64,000 nt of DNA, from positions 4,625,001 to 4,689,000 of the forward strand of contig NZ_CP146077.1 of the NCBI RefSeq assembly GCF_037023725.1, written 5' to 3'. Every line of letters starts with the position of its first letter. Position 1 is the stretch's first letter. Below, piece after piece: positions 19,221-29,042 of the stretch. The DNA is from Pseudomonas bubulae (GTDB lineage: Bacteria > Pseudomonadota > Gammaproteobacteria > Pseudomonadales > Pseudomonadaceae). A program made the position numbers and the translations under genes. The notes beneath the pieces were generated by a model that saw only the letters and a program-made list of their open reading frames with translations, had not been told where the DNA came from and made no database searches.

Positions 19221-20321
19221 TCACTCCTTGGCCGCAATATTGATTGCCCGATTGGAGCGATCAATCGGCCGCACCTCCTGGCCGGGATGCAACACATGCA
19301 CACCGGCGGCGACAATCCAGTCCTCGGCCGTAAGGCCTTCGAGCACCGGCACGCTGCTTTCGCCAAACGGCCCCACGCGCACGGGCACCTGCTCCAGCTT
19401 GTTGCCCTGGCCCACCCGCCACACATAGGACGCACCATTTTCCGCCGTCAGGGCCGACAACGGCACCGACAGCGAGCTGACACCTTCACTCTGAATAAAC
19501 ACCCGGGCACTTTGTCCCAGTTCGGCAGGCACTTTGCCAGCGGTGAAAGCGATACGGGCAGCAAAGGTGCGCGATTTAGGATCAGCTGAAGGCGACAGTT
19601 CGCGGATGCGACCGCTGAAGCGCTGGCCAGGCTGCGACCACAACTCGACCGCTACCGGCATGCCTATCTTGAAACGGCCAAAATCCTGTTCCGGCAAGCT
19701 GATCAACACCTCACGCTCGCCATCGGCAGCCAGGGTAAACACCGTTTGCCCGGCATTGACCACCTGCCCCACTTCGACCTGACGCTGGGCAATCACACCG
19801 TCTTGCGGCGCACGCAACACCGCATAACTCGCCTGATTGCTGGCCACGTCCTGCTCGGCCTTGAGCTGTTGCAGCCTGGCTTCGCCTGAGTGGAAGAGGT
19901 TTTCGGCGTTGTCGAACTGCGAACGGCTGACCATCTGCCGGTCCAGCAGGGTCTTGTAGCGGTCGCGCTCGGCACGCACCAGGTTCAGGTTGGCCTGCCC
20001 GGCGGCGACCTGGGCGCGGGTGGCGTCCAGTTGCAGGCGCACGTCCTGCGGGTCCAGCTCGGCCAGCGGCTGATTAGCCTTGACCCGCTCCCCCTCGTCC
20101 ACCAGACGCTTGGTAACTTTGCCGCCAATGCGAAACGCCAACTGCGGGTCAAAGCGTGCCCGCACTTCGCCGGGGTAACTCTGGCTGGCCAGTGCCGAAG
20201 GCTGCGGTTGCACCACCATCGCCGGGCTGATGCTGATTTTTGCGGGCTCCTGCTGCCCACACCCAGACAATAAAAACAGCAGACACACAGGCACAGCGCG
20301 GGGCAAGGCATGGCGCAACAT
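19221..20321 (-). CDS. mexJ: RND periplasmic adaptor MexJ
   Basis: Membrane-fusion lipoprotein linking MexK to an outer membrane channel. The 366-residue product has a lipoprotein signal (VCLLFLLSGCGQQ), a split biotinyl/lipoyl domain (GKVTKRLVDEGERVKANQPLAELDP ... VLRAPQDGVIAQRQVEVGQVVNAG) around an alpha-hairpin with the heptad-like ARAQVAAGQANLNLVRAERDR segment, then beta-barrel and membrane-proximal domains. It ends six bases before the mexK start and carries the mexK ribosome binding site. Expression is expected to be repressed by the divergent mexL product. Confidence 0.9.
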   Translation of the reverse strand: MLRHALPRAVPVCLLFLLSGCGQQEPAKISISPAMVVQPQPSALASQSYPGEVRARFDPQLAFRIGGKVTKRLVDEGERVKANQPLAELDPQDVRLQLDATRAQVAAGQANLNLVRAERDRYKTLLDRQMVSRSQFDNAENLFHSGEARLQQLKAEQDVASNQASYAVLRAPQDGVIAQRQVEVGQVVNAGQTVFTLAADGEREVLISLPEQDFGRFKIGMPVAVELWSQPGQRFSGRIRELSPSADPKSRTFAARIAFTAGKVPAELGQSARVFIQSEGVSSLSVPLSALTAENGASYVWRVGQGNKLEQVPVRVGPFGESSVPVLEGLTAEDWIVAAGVHVLHPGQEVRPIDRSNRAINIAAKE

Positions 20322-20351
20322 GGTGATGACCTTTCGCTAATGGGGCTTGGA

Positions 20352-20381
20352 ATATTTATACTGGCAGCATGTTATTAATAC
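20352..20381. promoter_or_regulatory. Candidate MexL operator in the mexJ-mexL gap
   Basis: Read on the minus strand, two similar ten-base A/T-rich motifs, GTATTAATAA (20372-20381) and GTATAAATAT (20352-20361), lie 20 bases apart, i.e. on the same DNA face. They sit in the 89-base divergent gap, where a TetR dimer pair would cover both promoters. Confidence 0.4.
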
Positions 20382-20410
20382 TAAACTCACCAGTCCAGTA
20401 ATAAACGGAT

Positions 20411-21052
20411 ATGTCTGACAATCCTTTACCCCCCAATGCCCTCGGGCGCCCCAAGGACCTGGCAAAACGCCAGTCGATCCTCGACGCCGCCAAAACCCTG
20501 TTTTTGACCAAGGGCTATGCCAACACCAGCATGGATGCGGTTGCGGGTCTGGCAGGTGTGTCAAAACTGACGGTCTACAGTCACTTCACCGACAAGGAGA
20601 CCCTGTTTTCCTCGGCCATCATGTCCAAATGCACCGAACAGTTGCCGGTACTGTTCTTTGAATTGCCTGCAGGCAAGCCGATCAAGGATGTATTGCTGAA
20701 CATTGCCCGTGGTTTTCAGGTGCTGATCAACAGTGAAGAGTCGCTGAACCTGCATCGCCTGATGGTTGCTCTGGGCAGCCAGGACCCGAAGCTGTCGCAG
20801 ATTTTTCTGGAGGCCGGGCCGGAGCGCGTGGTGCACGAGATGGAGGGGCTACTGCGCAAGATGGATCAAAGTGGCGCGCTGCAGATCGACAACCCCCATT
20901 ATGCGGCGGAGCACTTCTTCTGCATGCTCAAGGGCGCGCCGAACTTTCGCCTGCTGTTTGCTGGCGGTGAACCGCCGGGGCCTGAGGAAAGCGAGGCCCA
21001 TGTGCAGGAAGTGGTGGGGATATTTATGCGGGCGTATCAGCCATTGTCGTGA
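20411..21052 (+). CDS. mexL: TetR-family repressor of mexJK
   Basis: A 213-residue TetR regulator. The N-terminal helix-turn-helix is visible in TSMDAVAGLAGVSKLTVYSHFTDKETLF (residues ~38-65), with the recognition helix around SKLTVYSHF. The C-terminal ~140 residues are the helical ligand and dimer domain (TetR_C AefR-like region, ELPAGKPIKDVLLNIARGFQ). It is divergent from mexJ with an 89-base shared control region. In P. aeruginosa the equivalent MexL represses mexJK and itself; length and position match. Confidence 0.88.
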   Translation: MSDNPLPPNALGRPKDLAKRQSILDAAKTLFLTKGYANTSMDAVAGLAGVSKLTVYSHFTDKETLFSSAIMSKCTEQLPVLFFELPAGKPIKDVLLNIARGFQVLINSEESLNLHRLMVALGSQDPKLSQIFLEAGPERVVHEMEGLLRKMDQSGALQIDNPHYAAEHFFCMLKGAPNFRLLFAGGEPPGPEESEAHVQEVVGIFMRAYQPLS

Positions 21053-21067
21053 GACCGCGGCGCCTTT

Positions 21068-21180
21068 TAGCCTCACCCCAACCCTCTCCCGGAGGGTGAG
21101 AGGGCTGATCTGTGGTGTTACGCAGATTTGCTTTTACCTTTTAGGCCCCTCTCCCTCCGGGAGAGGGCTAGGGCTAGGGG
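21068..21180. repeat. Two CCTCTCCC-type hairpin units
   Basis: Left unit: CCTCACCCCAACCCTCTCCC then GGAGGGTGAGAGGG. Right unit: CCCCTCTCCCTCCGGGAGAGGGCTAGGG, ending in a T run (GGGGCTTTT). Both belong to the same family as the perfect hairpin at 16095. They lie between the convergent mexL and rsmJ genes and probably act in termination. Confidence 0.6.
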
Positions 21181-21183
21181 CTT

Positions 21184-21966
21184 TTAAGGTTTCAACGCTT
21201 TTTTCGGATAAATATCGTAACGGCTCGACTTACCATCCAGCGCATGGCTCGGCTTGGGCCCGGCAATGCACGGTGCCTTGCGCGGGCGCTTGACCACCAC
21301 CCGGTGGCTGGCCAACGCCAGCGCAGCTTCCAGCAACGCCGGGGCATCGTTGTCATCACCCACCAATGGCCGGAACAAGCGCATTTCCTTTTTCACCAGG
21401 GCGGTTTTTTCGCGATGGGGGAACATCGGGTCCAGGTAAATCACCTGCGGCGGTTCGCCTTGCCAATTGCGCATCACTTCGATCGAATTGCCCTTGAGCA
21501 AGTGCATACGCGACACGATCGGCGCCACCTCAAAGTCATCCAGACCACGGGCCAGCCCGTCTTCGAGCAAGGCACCGATCAGCGGCTGGCGCTCGATCAG
21601 GCTCATTTCACAGCCCAGGCTCGCCAGCACAAATGCATCCTTGCCCAGGCCCGCCGTGGCATCCAGCACCCGCGGGCGCACACCCTGCTGGATGCCCACG
21701 GCCTTGGCGATCATCTGCCCCGTGCCGCCGCCAAACAAACGGCGGTGGGCCGCGCCACCTTCGACAAAGTCGACCCGCACCGGGCCCGGCGCATCTGCGC
21801 CCAACTGCTGCAGCTGCAAACCCTGGGCGCTCAATTGCAAGGCGAACTCGGCGTCCGGTTCGTCCAACGACAAACCCAGACGCTCGGCCCATTGCTCGGC
21901 CAGGGCCTGATAAGCCTCGTCCAGTGCCTCGACTTTGATACGACAGCCCGCTGTTTGCTCAATCAT
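21184..21966 (-). CDS. rsmJ: 16S rRNA (guanine1516-N2)-methyltransferase
   Basis: SAM-dependent rRNA methyltransferase; the E. coli enzyme (YhiQ) makes m2G1516 in 16S rRNA. The 260-residue product has motif I in [20 protein letters not shown], an acidic SAM-ribose position in [14 protein letters not shown], and the catalytic-type [21 protein letters not shown] loop. It follows mexL convergently, as in other pseudomonads. Confidence 0.92.
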   Translation of the reverse strand: MIEQTAGCRIKVEALDEAYQALAEQWAERLGLSLDEPDAEFALQLSAQGLQLQQLGADAPGPVRVDFVEGGAAHRRLFGGGTGQMIAKAVGIQQGVRPRVLDATAGLGKDAFVLASLGCEMSLIERQPLIGALLEDGLARGLDDFEVAPIVSRMHLLKGNSIEVMRNWQGEPPQVIYLDPMFPHREKTALVKKEMRLFRPLVGDDNDAPALLEAALALASHRVVVKRPRKAPCIAGPKPSHALDGKSSRYDIYPKKALKP

Positions 21967-22059
21967 CTAAAAACACGCTCAAAAATTTAATGATCGGCAA
22001 AGACTGCCGATAAATGAAATATCCGGCATTTTGCCAGAGCTGAGCGCCAACCGAGAGTT

Positions 22060-22680
22060 ATGTCAGACATTCAATCCGCATCTATCGGCTTTATTGCGCC
22101 CATTGGTGACTTTGGCCGACACAATTCCCAGATCACAGGAAGCGTCAACCACCTGTGGAAGGACTTCTACGCCCAGGCATTGGCCGAGCAGTCCGGTACT
22201 GAAGGCTATGCGACGGTTGATACAGCGCCGACAGCCAAAAATGAAAATGCCGAGCCCCGTGGCGGCAGTGAGGTTTTGGGCACTATCGTGACCCAGCGCC
22301 ACTGCGACGTTCAGGACACTGAACTGCGCCCGCCTGAAGCCCTGTTTTTGCCCATTGCCGAATTTGAACTGGACCTGCTGCCACCGCCCGCCGTGCCCTA
22401 CCCGCCTGAGGTCATTGTCGAGCAACAACACCAGCAGGATTTCAACACTACGTGGGTGCGCCCAGTAGTCATGGCTCAGGGTCATCCGCTGCCTGAGCCG
22501 GGCCCTGCGCCTGAACCTCGCGCGTTGCATCTGCCCATTGCCGAGTTTGAGTCTGACTTGCTGCCGCCGCCTGCCGAGCCCTTCGATGCCATGACCCTGA
22601 TCGAGCAACAACGGGCCATGGATTTCGATCTGGGCTGGGCACGCCCGCTGGTGGTCAACAACTTGCGCCTGGCGGCTTAA
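22060..22680 (+). CDS. Hypothetical Pro-rich protein with an internal duplication
   Basis: A 206-residue protein I do not recognise. After a ~40-residue N-terminal segment (MSDIQSASIGFIAPIGDFGRH) comes a linker, then a ~45-residue unit occurring twice: LFLPIAEFELDLLPPP (near residue 95) and LHLPIAEFESDLLPPP (near 155). Each is followed by an IVEQQ or LIEQQ motif and by a DF-x5-W-x-RP segment (DFNTTWVRP, DFDLGWARP). No signal peptide or TM segment. Very acidic; probably partly disordered. Its TAA shares bases with the stop of the convergent DUF72 gene. Confidence 0.7.
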   Translation: MSDIQSASIGFIAPIGDFGRHNSQITGSVNHLWKDFYAQALAEQSGTEGYATVDTAPTAKNENAEPRGGSEVLGTIVTQRHCDVQDTELRPPEALFLPIAEFELDLLPPPAVPYPPEVIVEQQHQQDFNTTWVRPVVMAQGHPLPEPGPAPEPRALHLPIAEFESDLLPPPAEPFDAMTLIEQQRAMDFDLGWARPLVVNNLRLAA

Positions 22681-23540
22681 AGCAGGCCTAGTTGTTCGCG
22701 ACTCTGGGGGGGATGCAGCTCGGGCAATGCCGGCAACCCAGGTAACCTTTCACTCAGTTGAAGATGAAAACGCCGTGCCAGTTCCGGAGCACGGTGATTG
22801 TCCGGCGTGTGCAAAAAAACATAGGGAGTGCGCCCTTCTTCGATCCAGCCCGCGACTTTTTCAACCCAGGGCACCAGGTAAGGATCGTTGGCCTCAAGCT
22901 CCGGACGGCCAATAAAACGCACCTGCGGACATTGCGTGAAAGCCGCCGGACGTGGGGGCACCCTGGGCTTTTTCGATTGTGCGTGAAGCACGGCAGGGTC
23001 GCCCGAATCACAACTGAACAGTGCCCGCGAATCAAGGCAGATACGCTCAACCCCTCGATCCATCAGCAGACGATTGAGCAGGCGCTCGGCATCGCCCTTG
23101 GCGAAGAACTCCGGATGCCGCACCTCAACGGCCAACGGCCTCTGCAAGGCGTCCACAAAGCTCACCAGCTCCGCCAGGCGCTGTGGCCCGAAGCTTGCCG
23201 GGAGTTGTAGCCAAAATGGCGCTACACGCGCTCCCAAGGGCTGCAACAGTTGCAGGAAGTCTTCGGCTGCATGCAATTGCTCGCGCAAATCACCGCCGTG
23301 ACTGATATCCCGAGGGAACTTGGCCGTCAGCCGAAAGTGTTCAGGCAGGCTTTGTGCCCATCGGACCACCGTGGTCGGTGCAGGCCTGGCGTAAAACGTG
23401 GTGTTGCCCTCGACCGCATTGAACACCTGCGCATACAGGCTCAGAAAATCCGCCGGGCGGGCGTTTTGCGGATACAGCCCTTCGCGCCAGGCGTTTTCAC
23501 TCCAGGACGGACAACCGAGGTAGTAAGGAAGGTCAGTCAT
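22677..23540 (-). CDS. DUF72 (YecE-like) protein
   Basis: A 287-residue member of the DUF72 family, a TIM-barrel fold of unknown reaction. Typical features: start YYLGCPSWSENAWREGLYP, early FNAVEGNTTFYARP, FRLTAKFPRDISH, and VEVRHPEFF. The stop overlaps that of the convergent Pro-rich gene, so the transcripts must overlap. It lies four bases after the next upstream minus-strand gene, so the two form one operon. Biochemical role unknown. Confidence 0.85.
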   Translation of the reverse strand: MTDLPYYLGCPSWSENAWREGLYPQNARPADFLSLYAQVFNAVEGNTTFYARPAPTTVVRWAQSLPEHFRLTAKFPRDISHGGDLREQLHAAEDFLQLLQPLGARVAPFWLQLPASFGPQRLAELVSFVDALQRPLAVEVRHPEFFAKGDAERLLNRLLMDRGVERICLDSRALFSCDSGDPAVLHAQSKKPRVPPRPAAFTQCPQVRFIGRPELEANDPYLVPWVEKVAGWIEEGRTPYVFLHTPDNHRAPELARRFHLQLSERLPGLPALPELHPPQSREQLGLL

Positions 23541-23544
23541 GTAC

Positions 23545-23832
23545 TCAGATGTAAAGATCCAGGCCCAGCACTTCCTGTTCCCAGTCGACGAAGCCTGCGG
23601 TGGTCAGGTAGCTGGCAAGGGCACTGGCCGCGCTTTTGCTCATGGCGCGCTGGAAGATCATGTCTTGCGAGCGCACCGGCAACTGGCTGATGCGCTCGGC
23701 GCCGGAGGATGTGCGGGGGGTGTTTTCGGGCGCAGCCTCAGTGTCTTCAACCGACTCATCAACCACCGCCTGACCATTACGCGGCTTGCGCTTGATGGGG
23801 TATGACCGGGGAGAAAAGCTGTCAATGCGCAT
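23545..23832 (-). CDS. Conserved hypothetical protein, 95 residues
   Basis: A small protein whose N-terminal half (MRIDSFSPRSYPIKRKPRNGQ) is basic and Pro/Ser-rich, likely disordered, while the C-terminal half (SAASALASYLTTAGFVDWEQEVLGLDLYI) is more ordered. No TM segment. It is the first gene of a two-gene unit with the DUF72 gene. Position between DUF72 and tsaB is as I recall for other pseudomonads. Function unknown. Confidence 0.7.
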   Translation of the reverse strand: MRIDSFSPRSYPIKRKPRNGQAVVDESVEDTEAAPENTPRTSSGAERISQLPVRSQDMIFQRAMSKSAASALASYLTTAGFVDWEQEVLGLDLYI

Positions 23833-23901
23833 GGCTGCATGCTCTGTAACGATAGATACAATTTAGCGGCGCAGGGCAGACTAAGCAAATGGGCCGGCCA
23901 T

Positions 23902-23943
23902 TTTGTAGCAGCAGCCTCGCTCCGCTCGGCAGCTGCTACAAAA
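23902..23943. repeat. Short palindromic repeat of a second family
   Basis: TTTTGTAGCAGC and its inverse GCTGCTACAAAA flank an inner CCTCGCTCCGCTCGG hairpin. This TGTAGCAGCTGCCGAGC-type element is distinct from the REP core and lies at the tsaB 3' end. Confidence 0.65.
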
Positions 23944-23948
23944 GTGGA

Positions 23949-24632
23949 TCAAACGCCACGTTCGGCTTTTGTAGCCGCTACCTTGTCGCGCAGGTACACA
24001 GGCTGGGCGTCATCGGCACGGATGGCTTCGCCGCGGGCCCAGGCAAAGCGGGCCAGGGTCAGCAGGTCTTCGGCGTGGGGCAACATGCCTGCGTCCATTG
24101 CATACGGCTTGACGTTCAAGCGCTCGGCATAGCCCCAGCCAGTGCCCGCGCCATACCAGTCGCCTGTAGCACCATCGGGCAAGGCCGCAGCCTCAGGCGC
24201 CAATACCGCTTCAGCGCCTTGCAGGCGCATCTCACCCGCTTCTTCGCGGTAGCAGCCCCAATACACCTCGTCCATGCGTGCATCGATCGCCGACACCACC
24301 TGGGTTGCGCCGTGCTCACGGTGAGCACGCTGGGCCAGGACCGCCAGGTTGGAGATCGGCAACACCGGGCGCTCCAGTGCAAAGGCCAGGCCCTGAACCA
24401 CGCCAATGGCAATACGCACACCGGTAAAGGCACCAGGCCCGCGACCGAAGGCAATGGCCTCAACCGCCGACAGCTCGACACCGGCCGCGGCCAGCAGCGC
24501 CTTGATCATCGGTAACAGCTTTTGCGCATGCAGGCGCGGGATCACCTCGTAGTGGCTAGTAACCTTGCCATCGTGCAACAAGGCAACTGAGCAAGCTTCA
24601 GTCGCGGTATCCAGGGCCAGCAAGGTGGTCAT
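23949..24632 (-). CDS. tsaB: tRNA threonylcarbamoyladenosine biosynthesis protein TsaB
   Basis: ASKHA-fold scaffold subunit that dimerises with TsaD to make t6A37 in tRNA. The 227-residue product starts MTTLLALDTATEACSVALL; the longer open frame upstream is not supported. AFGRGPGAFTGVRIAIGVVQGLA is the conserved family segment. The TsaD catalytic metal ligands are absent, as expected for TsaB. It lies 95 bases after adk across a hairpin. Confidence 0.92.
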   Translation of the reverse strand: MTTLLALDTATEACSVALLHDGKVTSHYEVIPRLHAQKLLPMIKALLAAAGVELSAVEAIAFGRGPGAFTGVRIAIGVVQGLAFALERPVLPISNLAVLAQRAHREHGATQVVSAIDARMDEVYWGCYREEAGEMRLQGAEAVLAPEAAALPDGATGDWYGAGTGWGYAERLNVKPYAMDAGMLPHAEDLLTLARFAWARGEAIRADDAQPVYLRDKVAATKAERGV

Positions 24633-24682
24633 CGGTGTTCCCGTCAGAATCAGAATTGAAAAAAGTGCAGCAGTATAAACAA

Positions 24683-24708
24683 CAACAGCCCGCAAGCGGG
24701 CTGTTGTC
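24683..24708 (-). terminator. Hairpin after adk
   Basis: A perfect 12-bp stem ACAACAGCCCGC around AA, followed on the minus strand by TTGTTTAT. It lies 20 bases beyond the adk stop and before tsaB. Confidence 0.6.
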
Positions 24709-24727
24709 ATGACGCAAAATCGACTTA

Positions 24728-25399
<672 letters not shown>

Positions 25400-25661
25400 T
25401 TAAATGACAACAAACTCGCCTCTTTGGGCCAGTCTCAAAATCGGGTTATGGCCATCAAAACGGCCAAGGGCTGATCAAGATACACAGCAGGCCCGGCCCA
25501 CACAAGCCGCCCAAAGTAGGAAAAATTACAGCCAAACGGGCCTGTGCGGCCGGGTGTCACAGGTCGCAACCCCACAATAAAGTGTCGCGCCCGCGCAGCG
25601 ATCGGCATCCAGTCTGCCGTGTCCCCGCCCGCTCTGGCGCGACATTTGCCGCTGTTTTGCC

Positions 25662-28292
25662 TTAGCCGGTGTTGCGCAAGCCGGCCGCGATCCCGGCCAC
25701 AGTCACCAGCAACGCTTGTTCCAGAGGGCTGTCCTGCGCCGCTTGCTGGCGACGCGAGCGTGCCAGCAGCTCGGCCTGCAATAGATGAAGAGGATCAAGG
25801 TAAGTGTTGCGCAAACGGATGAACTCGAGCGTCTCCGGGCTATGTGCCATCAACTGCGCCTGCCCGGTCAAGCCCAGCACCACTGCGCACGCCTGCGACA
25901 ATAAGTCGCGTAAGTGCGCACCCAATGGCAGCAGTTCCGGGCTCACCAGGCGCTCGTCGTAAAGCCGGGCGATATCGGCATCGGCCTTGGCCAGGACCAT
26001 TTCCAGCATGTCGATACGGGTGCGAAAGAAGGGCCACTGCTCACGCATTTGTGCCAGTTGATCACCTTCACCGCGTTCCAGCGCACGACGCAATGCAGTT
26101 TCCCAACCCAGCCAGGCGGGCAACATCAGGCGGGTCTGGGTCCAGCCAAAAATCCAGGGGATGGCCCGCAGGCTTTCAATGCCCCCTGCCCGGCGCTTGG
26201 CCGGCCGACTGCCCAGAGGCAAGCGGCCCAGCTCCTGCTCCGGGGTGGACTGGCGAAAGTACTCGACGAACTGCGGATTATCCCGCACTACGCCACGGTA
26301 GGCAGCGACCCCGTCTGCCGCCAGCTCATCCATCAGTACCCGCCAGCCCGGCTCCGGCAGGGGCGGTGGCAGCAAAGTGGCCTCCAGCACGGCGGCCAGG
26401 TACAGGTTGAGATTTTGCTCGGCAATGTCCGGCAGGCCGAATTTGAAGCGAATCATTTCGCCCTGTTCAGTGGTGCGGAAACGCCCCGCCACCGAGCCCG
26501 GCGGCTGCGACAGGATGGCCGCGTGAGCCGGGCCACCGCCGCGCCCCACGGTACCGCCGCGACCATGAAACAACAGCAGCTCGACGCCTTGCTCACGGCA
26601 GATATTGACCAGGGCTTCCTGCGCCCGGTACTGCGCCCAGGCGGCCGCGGTGGTGCCCGCATCCTTGGCCGAATCGGAATAGCCGATCATCACTTCCTGC
26701 GGGCCCTGCAGGTGCGCGCGATAACCCGGCAACAGCAGCAGGCGCTCGATCACCGGCCCCGCATTGTCGAGGTCGGCGAGGGTTTCGAACAGCGGTACAA
26801 CCCGCATCGGCCGCTCCAGCCCAGCCTCCTTGAGCAACAGTTGCACCGCCAGTACATCCGAGGCAGCACCGGCCATCGAGATCACGTAGGAGCCCAGCGA
26901 GGCGCCCGGTGCGGCAGCGACTTCGCGGCAGGTCGCCAGCACTTCGGCGGTGTCGGCACCCGGCTTGAAATAACCGGGCAACAACGGCCGACGGTTGTTC
27001 AATTCGCGCATCAGAAAGCTAAGACGCGCATCTTCGTCCCAGTCCTCATAGCGGCCCAGGCCCAGGTAATCGGTGATTTCAGTCATGGCCGAGGCATGGC
27101 GTGCAGCATCCTGGCGCACATCGAGGCGCACCAGGAACAGGCCGAAGGTTACAGCCCGACGCAGGAAATCGAGCAGCGGGCCATCGGCAATTACGCCCAT
27201 GCCACAGGCATGCAGGGACTGATAACACAGCTGCAACGGCGCCAGCAGTTCGCGATTGTCCTGCAGCACTTCAGGCGGCGCGGCCTGGGTGCTGTGCAAG
27301 GCTGTATGCGCCCAATTGCGGGTGGCCCGCAGGCGTTCACGCAATTGTTTGAGTACGGCGCGATACGGCTCGGCGCTGTCGCCTGCGGCGGCCAGCAGTT
27401 GCGCCGAGGCCTGTTGCATCGACAGATCGGCCGCCAGTTTGTCGATATCGCGCAGGTACAGGTCCGCCGCCATCCAGCGCGCCAGCAGCAGTACTTCACG
27501 GGTAACGCTGGCCGTGACATTGGGATTGCCATCACGGTCGCCGCCCATCCAGGAAGCAAAGCGGACCGGTGCGGCCTCAAGCGGCAAATGCAGGCCGGTC
27601 GCGGCATGCAGAGCTTTGTCAGCCTTACGCAGCATATGCGGCACGGCGTGCCATAACGAATGCTCGATCACCGCAAAACCCCACTTGGCCTCATCCACAG
27701 GGGTAGGTCGGGTGCGACGGATTTCTTCGGTGTGCCAGGCCTCGGCGATCAACCGCTGCAAGCGCTGATGAATCTCGGATTTTTCCGCGAGGGTCAGGTC
27801 ACGATGGTCCTGGGCCGCCAGTTGCTCGGCAATGGCATCGTACTTCTGGATCAGGGTGCGGCGAGTCACTTCAGTGGGGTGTGCGGTGAGTACCAGTTCA
27901 ATTTCAAGACGGCTGACCTGGCGCGCCAGCGACTCGGGGTCATGGCCTTCGGCGAGCAGGCGCGCAAGCAGTTGCGGCAACACCAGCGCCTCGAACGGCT
28001 GGGGCTGGCCTTCTTCACGGCGGTGGATCAGCTCGTACTGCTCGGCAATATTGGCCAGGTTCAAAAACTGGTTGAAGGCTCGCGCAACGGGCAGCACTTC
28101 GTCATCGCCCAGGGCGTCCAGAATGGCGCTTAACTCCTCGCCGGTGGTGCCGCGCCGGTCGGCTTTGGCCCCCTGGCGAATGCGCTCGATCTTGGCGAGA
28201 AAAGCTTCGCCGTATTGGTCACGAATCGTATTACCCAACAGCTCACCCAGCAGGTGAACATCATCGCGCAAGCGTGCATCAATATCGGTCAT
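25662..28292 (-). CDS. ppc: Phosphoenolpyruvate carboxylase
   Basis: Anaplerotic enzyme making oxaloacetate from PEP and bicarbonate. The ATG at 28292 ([11 protein letters not shown]) is preceded by CTGGAG at good spacing; the frame open to 28364 is not used. The 876-residue product matches family length. Active-site motifs: [12 protein letters not shown] (catalytic His), [34 protein letters not shown], and the C-terminal GLRNTG needed for activity. Monocistronic by spacing. Confidence 0.97.
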   Translation of the reverse strand: MTDIDARLRDDVHLLGELLGNTIRDQYGEAFLAKIERIRQGAKADRRGTTGEELSAILDALGDDEVLPVARAFNQFLNLANIAEQYELIHRREEGQPQPFEALVLPQLLARLLAEGHDPESLARQVSRLEIELVLTAHPTEVTRRTLIQKYDAIAEQLAAQDHRDLTLAEKSEIHQRLQRLIAEAWHTEEIRRTRPTPVDEAKWGFAVIEHSLWHAVPHMLRKADKALHAATGLHLPLEAAPVRFASWMGGDRDGNPNVTASVTREVLLLARWMAADLYLRDIDKLAADLSMQQASAQLLAAAGDSAEPYRAVLKQLRERLRATRNWAHTALHSTQAAPPEVLQDNRELLAPLQLCYQSLHACGMGVIADGPLLDFLRRAVTFGLFLVRLDVRQDAARHASAMTEITDYLGLGRYEDWDEDARLSFLMRELNNRRPLLPGYFKPGADTAEVLATCREVAAAPGASLGSYVISMAGAASDVLAVQLLLKEAGLERPMRVVPLFETLADLDNAGPVIERLLLLPGYRAHLQGPQEVMIGYSDSAKDAGTTAAAWAQYRAQEALVNICREQGVELLLFHGRGGTVGRGGGPAHAAILSQPPGSVAGRFRTTEQGEMIRFKFGLPDIAEQNLNLYLAAVLEATLLPPPLPEPGWRVLMDELAADGVAAYRGVVRDNPQFVEYFRQSTPEQELGRLPLGSRPAKRRAGGIESLRAIPWIFGWTQTRLMLPAWLGWETALRRALERGEGDQLAQMREQWPFFRTRIDMLEMVLAKADADIARLYDERLVSPELLPLGAHLRDLLSQACAVVLGLTGQAQLMAHSPETLEFIRLRNTYLDPLHLLQAELLARSRRQQAAQDSPLEQALLVTVAGIAAGLRNTG

Positions 28293-28443
28293 CAGCAGTT
28301 TCTCCAGCAGGATCCGGGGACAGCTCGTGCCCCAAGAGTGCGTTGCAAAGGCAGTTGGAGGCAAGCCATGGGAAGCACAGATTTAAAAAAATGCGCTGAC
28401 CAATCGGTCAGAAAATCTTTTAGGCCAAATGCCATCTTTTTTT

Positions 28444-28505
28444 GAACTATTCAAAAAACGCTTCGGTCACAGCCATTAACCATCACCGCTGGAACTCGTG
28501 TTCCA
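28444..28505 (+). promoter_or_regulatory. Possible control region of the DUF4398/lptF operon
   Basis: A perfect inverted repeat TGGAAC-TCGT-GTTCCA lies at 28490-28505. Upstream, GAACTA (28444) and TCACA (28467) are separated by 17 bases and weakly resemble an AlgU (sigma-22/sigma-E) promoter. Known lptF expression in P. aeruginosa is AlgU-dependent; here the match is poor and only suggestive. Confidence 0.3.
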
Positions 28506-28562
28506 ACACTCCGGGTGACGTCGCCAGTCGTGATGGAATTTGCTTTTTTAAGGAGCTTCCCA

Positions 28563-28976
28563 ATGGAGTTGAAGACCATGATGACCCGCACTGTCAAAAC
28601 CACCTCACCTCGCCTGCGCGGGCTAAAACTGGCTGCGCTGGCAATCGGCACCAGCTTCGTTCTGGCCGGTTGTGCTGGCAATCCACCTTCAGAGCAGTAC
28701 GCCGTGACGCAATCGGCGGTGAACAACGCCGTGAGCGCAGGTGCCACTGAATATGCACCGGTGGAAATGAAGTCAGCCCAGGACAAGCTCAAGCAGGCCG
28801 AGCTGGCCATGCATGACAAAAAATATGACGAGGCCCGCCGCCTGTCCGAACAGGCTGAGTGGGATGCTCGCGTAGCAGAGCGCAAGGCCCAGGCAGCTAA
28901 AGCAGAGAAGGCTGTTCAGGATGCTCAGAATGCCGTTCAGCAATTGCGTCAGGAAGGCATGCGCAGCGTTCAGTAA
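28563..28976 (+). CDS. DUF4398 lipoprotein
   Basis: A 137-residue envelope lipoprotein. The ATG at 28563 follows AAGGAGC; an internal ATG at 28578 is an alternative. The signal peptide ends in the lipobox FVLAGCAG. The mature part is a charged helical DUF4398 domain (APVEMKSAQDKLKQAELAMHDKKYDEARRLSEQAEWDARVAERKAQAAKAEKA) with coiled-coil character. It lies 66 bases before lptF, as in P. aeruginosa. Probably a periplasmic accessory of the OmpA-like protein; mechanism unknown. Confidence 0.85.
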   Translation: MELKTMMTRTVKTTSPRLRGLKLAALAIGTSFVLAGCAGNPPSEQYAVTQSAVNNAVSAGATEYAPVEMKSAQDKLKQAELAMHDKKYDEARRLSEQAEWDARVAERKAQAAKAEKAVQDAQNAVQQLRQEGMRSVQ

Positions 28977-29042
28977 ACGCTGCCCTTTTTTGACTGCATC
29001 TGACGACACAGCATTCCTAATCGATAGAAAGGACGACATATC

